In this document: positions 6,252 through 6,773 of the stretch, one piece after another
Layout: every line of letters starts with the position of its first letter
Position numbering within the stretch: position 1 is the stretch's first letter
From: an uncultured euryarchaeote
Lineage (GTDB): Archaea; Thermoplasmatota; Thermoplasmata; UBA10834
DNA length: 6,773 nt
NCBI GenBank assembly: GCA_937872085.1
Contig: CALMQK010000103.1
Location: 1 to 6,773 of the forward strand
Direction of reading: 5' to 3'
Notes under the pieces: model-generated
The model's input: only the letters and a program-made list of their open reading frames with translations
The model's database searches: none
What the model was told of the DNA's origin: nothing
Made by a program: the position numbers and the translations under genes

Positions 6252-6701
6252 ATGAAAGTAGGTGACAAGGCGCCTGAGTTCGTGCTGAAGAACGAGAAGG
6301 GGGTCACTGTCAGTCTCAGGGATTTCATCGGCAAGAAGGCGGTCGTGCTCTTCTTCTACCCGAAGGATGGTTCGCCGGGCTGCACAAAGGAGGTCTGCGC
6401 TTTCAGGGACAGCTACGAAGCTTTCAAGGATGCTGGCGCGGAGGTCATAGGCATCAGCTCCCAATCTGAGGAGTCGCACAGCATCTTCTCGCTGAAGTTC
6501 AACCTGCCATTCACCCTTCTGGTCGACGAGGGAGCAGAGGTCAGGAAAGCGTATGGTGTGCCTCCATCACTTGGCATGATCCCCGGAAGAGCGACCTACG
6601 TTATCGACAAGGAAGGAACCGTCAGGCACATATTCAACTCGCAGATGAACCCTGAGAAGCACGTGGAAGAGGCGCTCCGCATCCTAAGGACCCTCGGCTG
6701 A
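6252..6701 (+). CDS. bcp: Thioredoxin-fold peroxiredoxin, BCP/PrxQ type
   Basis: A 149-residue cytoplasmic thiol peroxidase that reduces hydrogen peroxide and organic hydroperoxides. The active-site stretch FFYPKDGSPGCTKEVCAFRD contains peroxidatic Cys44 and, five residues later, Cys49, the paired resolving cysteine typical of the alpha-helical PrxQ subgroup. Pro37, Ser41 (Thr in many relatives) and Arg123 in PGRATYVID complete the usual catalytic set. The AhpC/TSA domain fills the whole protein, from KVGDKAPEFVLKNEKG at the N-terminus, and the length is normal. The ATG is preceded by AGAAGG seven bases upstream. The gene stands alone on the plus strand, divergent from the class III aminotransferase, with candidate TATA elements at 6130-6144 and 6211-6219. 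Electrons would normally come from thioredoxin, which could also serve MsrA. Family assignment is firm; the symbol is by family, not by demonstrated orthology. Confidence 0.95.
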   Translation: MKVGDKAPEFVLKNEKGVTVSLRDFIGKKAVVLFFYPKDGSPGCTKEVCAFRDSYEAFKDAGAEVIGISSQSEESHSIFSLKFNLPFTLLVDEGAEVRKAYGVPPSLGMIPGRATYVIDKEGTVRHIFNSQMNPEKHVEEALRILRTLG

Positions 6702-6735
6702 CCTTCGCCATCCGATTCACGGATGACCTTTGCCA
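6699..6735. repeat. Twelve-base imperfect direct repeat with a small hairpin, at the peroxiredoxin stop
   Basis: TGACCTTCGCCA (6699-6710, including the TGA stop) recurs as TGACCTTTGCCA (6724-6735) with one difference and a 25-base period. Between and overlapping the copies, ATCCG (6710-6714) and CGGAT (6720-6724) form a five-pair stem with a five-base loop. The hairpin could end the peroxiredoxin transcript, although no T-run directly follows it. Confidence 0.4.
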
Positions 6736-6773
6736 GGCCGACCTGCTATCAGCCAGATGATGTCCTGCCGGGT

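Noticed and set aside
6162..6479. A 105-residue minus-strand open frame across the divergent region and the 5' half of the peroxiredoxin gene
   Set aside because: It overlaps the peroxiredoxin active-site coding region antisense and has no recognisable domain.
6717..6773. A possible 3' end of a minus-strand gene entering from the right edge, stopping at the TGA at 6719-6717
   Set aside because: Only about 18 codons are visible with no recognisable motif; other frames here are equally open.

Overview
The window carries six protein-coding genes, with no rRNA, tRNA, CRISPR array or insertion sequence that I can see. Five genes lie head to tail on the minus strand, and one peroxiredoxin gene is divergent on the plus strand. 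Base composition looks moderately GC-rich by eye. Ribosome-binding sites of the GGTGA/GAGGTGG type, TTG starts, A/T-rich boxes about 25-40 bases before starts and the absence of clear bacterial -35/-10 pairs suggest an archaeon. My best guess is a mesophilic Thermoplasmata-like lineage, because MsrA and a PrxQ-type peroxiredoxin point to oxygen exposure at moderate temperature. This taxonomic guess is inference, and a bacterium is not excluded.

Layout in the direction of minus-strand transcription (right to left): a class III PLP aminotransferase/aminomutase-like enzyme (4736-6088); 19 bases later a cytoplasmic serine hydrolase of the beta-lactamase/D-aminopeptidase superfamily with a two-repeat C-terminal extension (3091-4716); methionine sulfoxide reductase MsrA (2516-2998); an ornithine cyclodeaminase/mu-crystallin family NAD(P) enzyme (1344-2354); and a class I/II PLP aminotransferase (108-1238). 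On the other side of a roughly 160-base divergent intergenic region is a BCP/PrxQ-type peroxiredoxin (6252-6701). The outermost bases (1-107 and 6702-6773) hold no gene I can support.

Four of the six genes (two aminotransferases, an OCD-family enzyme and a peptidase/amidase-like hydrolase) would fit a small amino-acid or peptide-derived amine catabolic or modification module. The hydrolase would release an amino acid, perhaps a D- or beta-amino acid, and the PLP and NAD(P) enzymes would then convert it. The substrate cannot be read from sequence. MsrA and the peroxiredoxin are repair and detoxification genes that flank or interrupt this module and probably have their own promoters. All six proteins belong to known superfamilies. 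What may be new is the combination of genes and the unassigned substrate, not any single protein fold.
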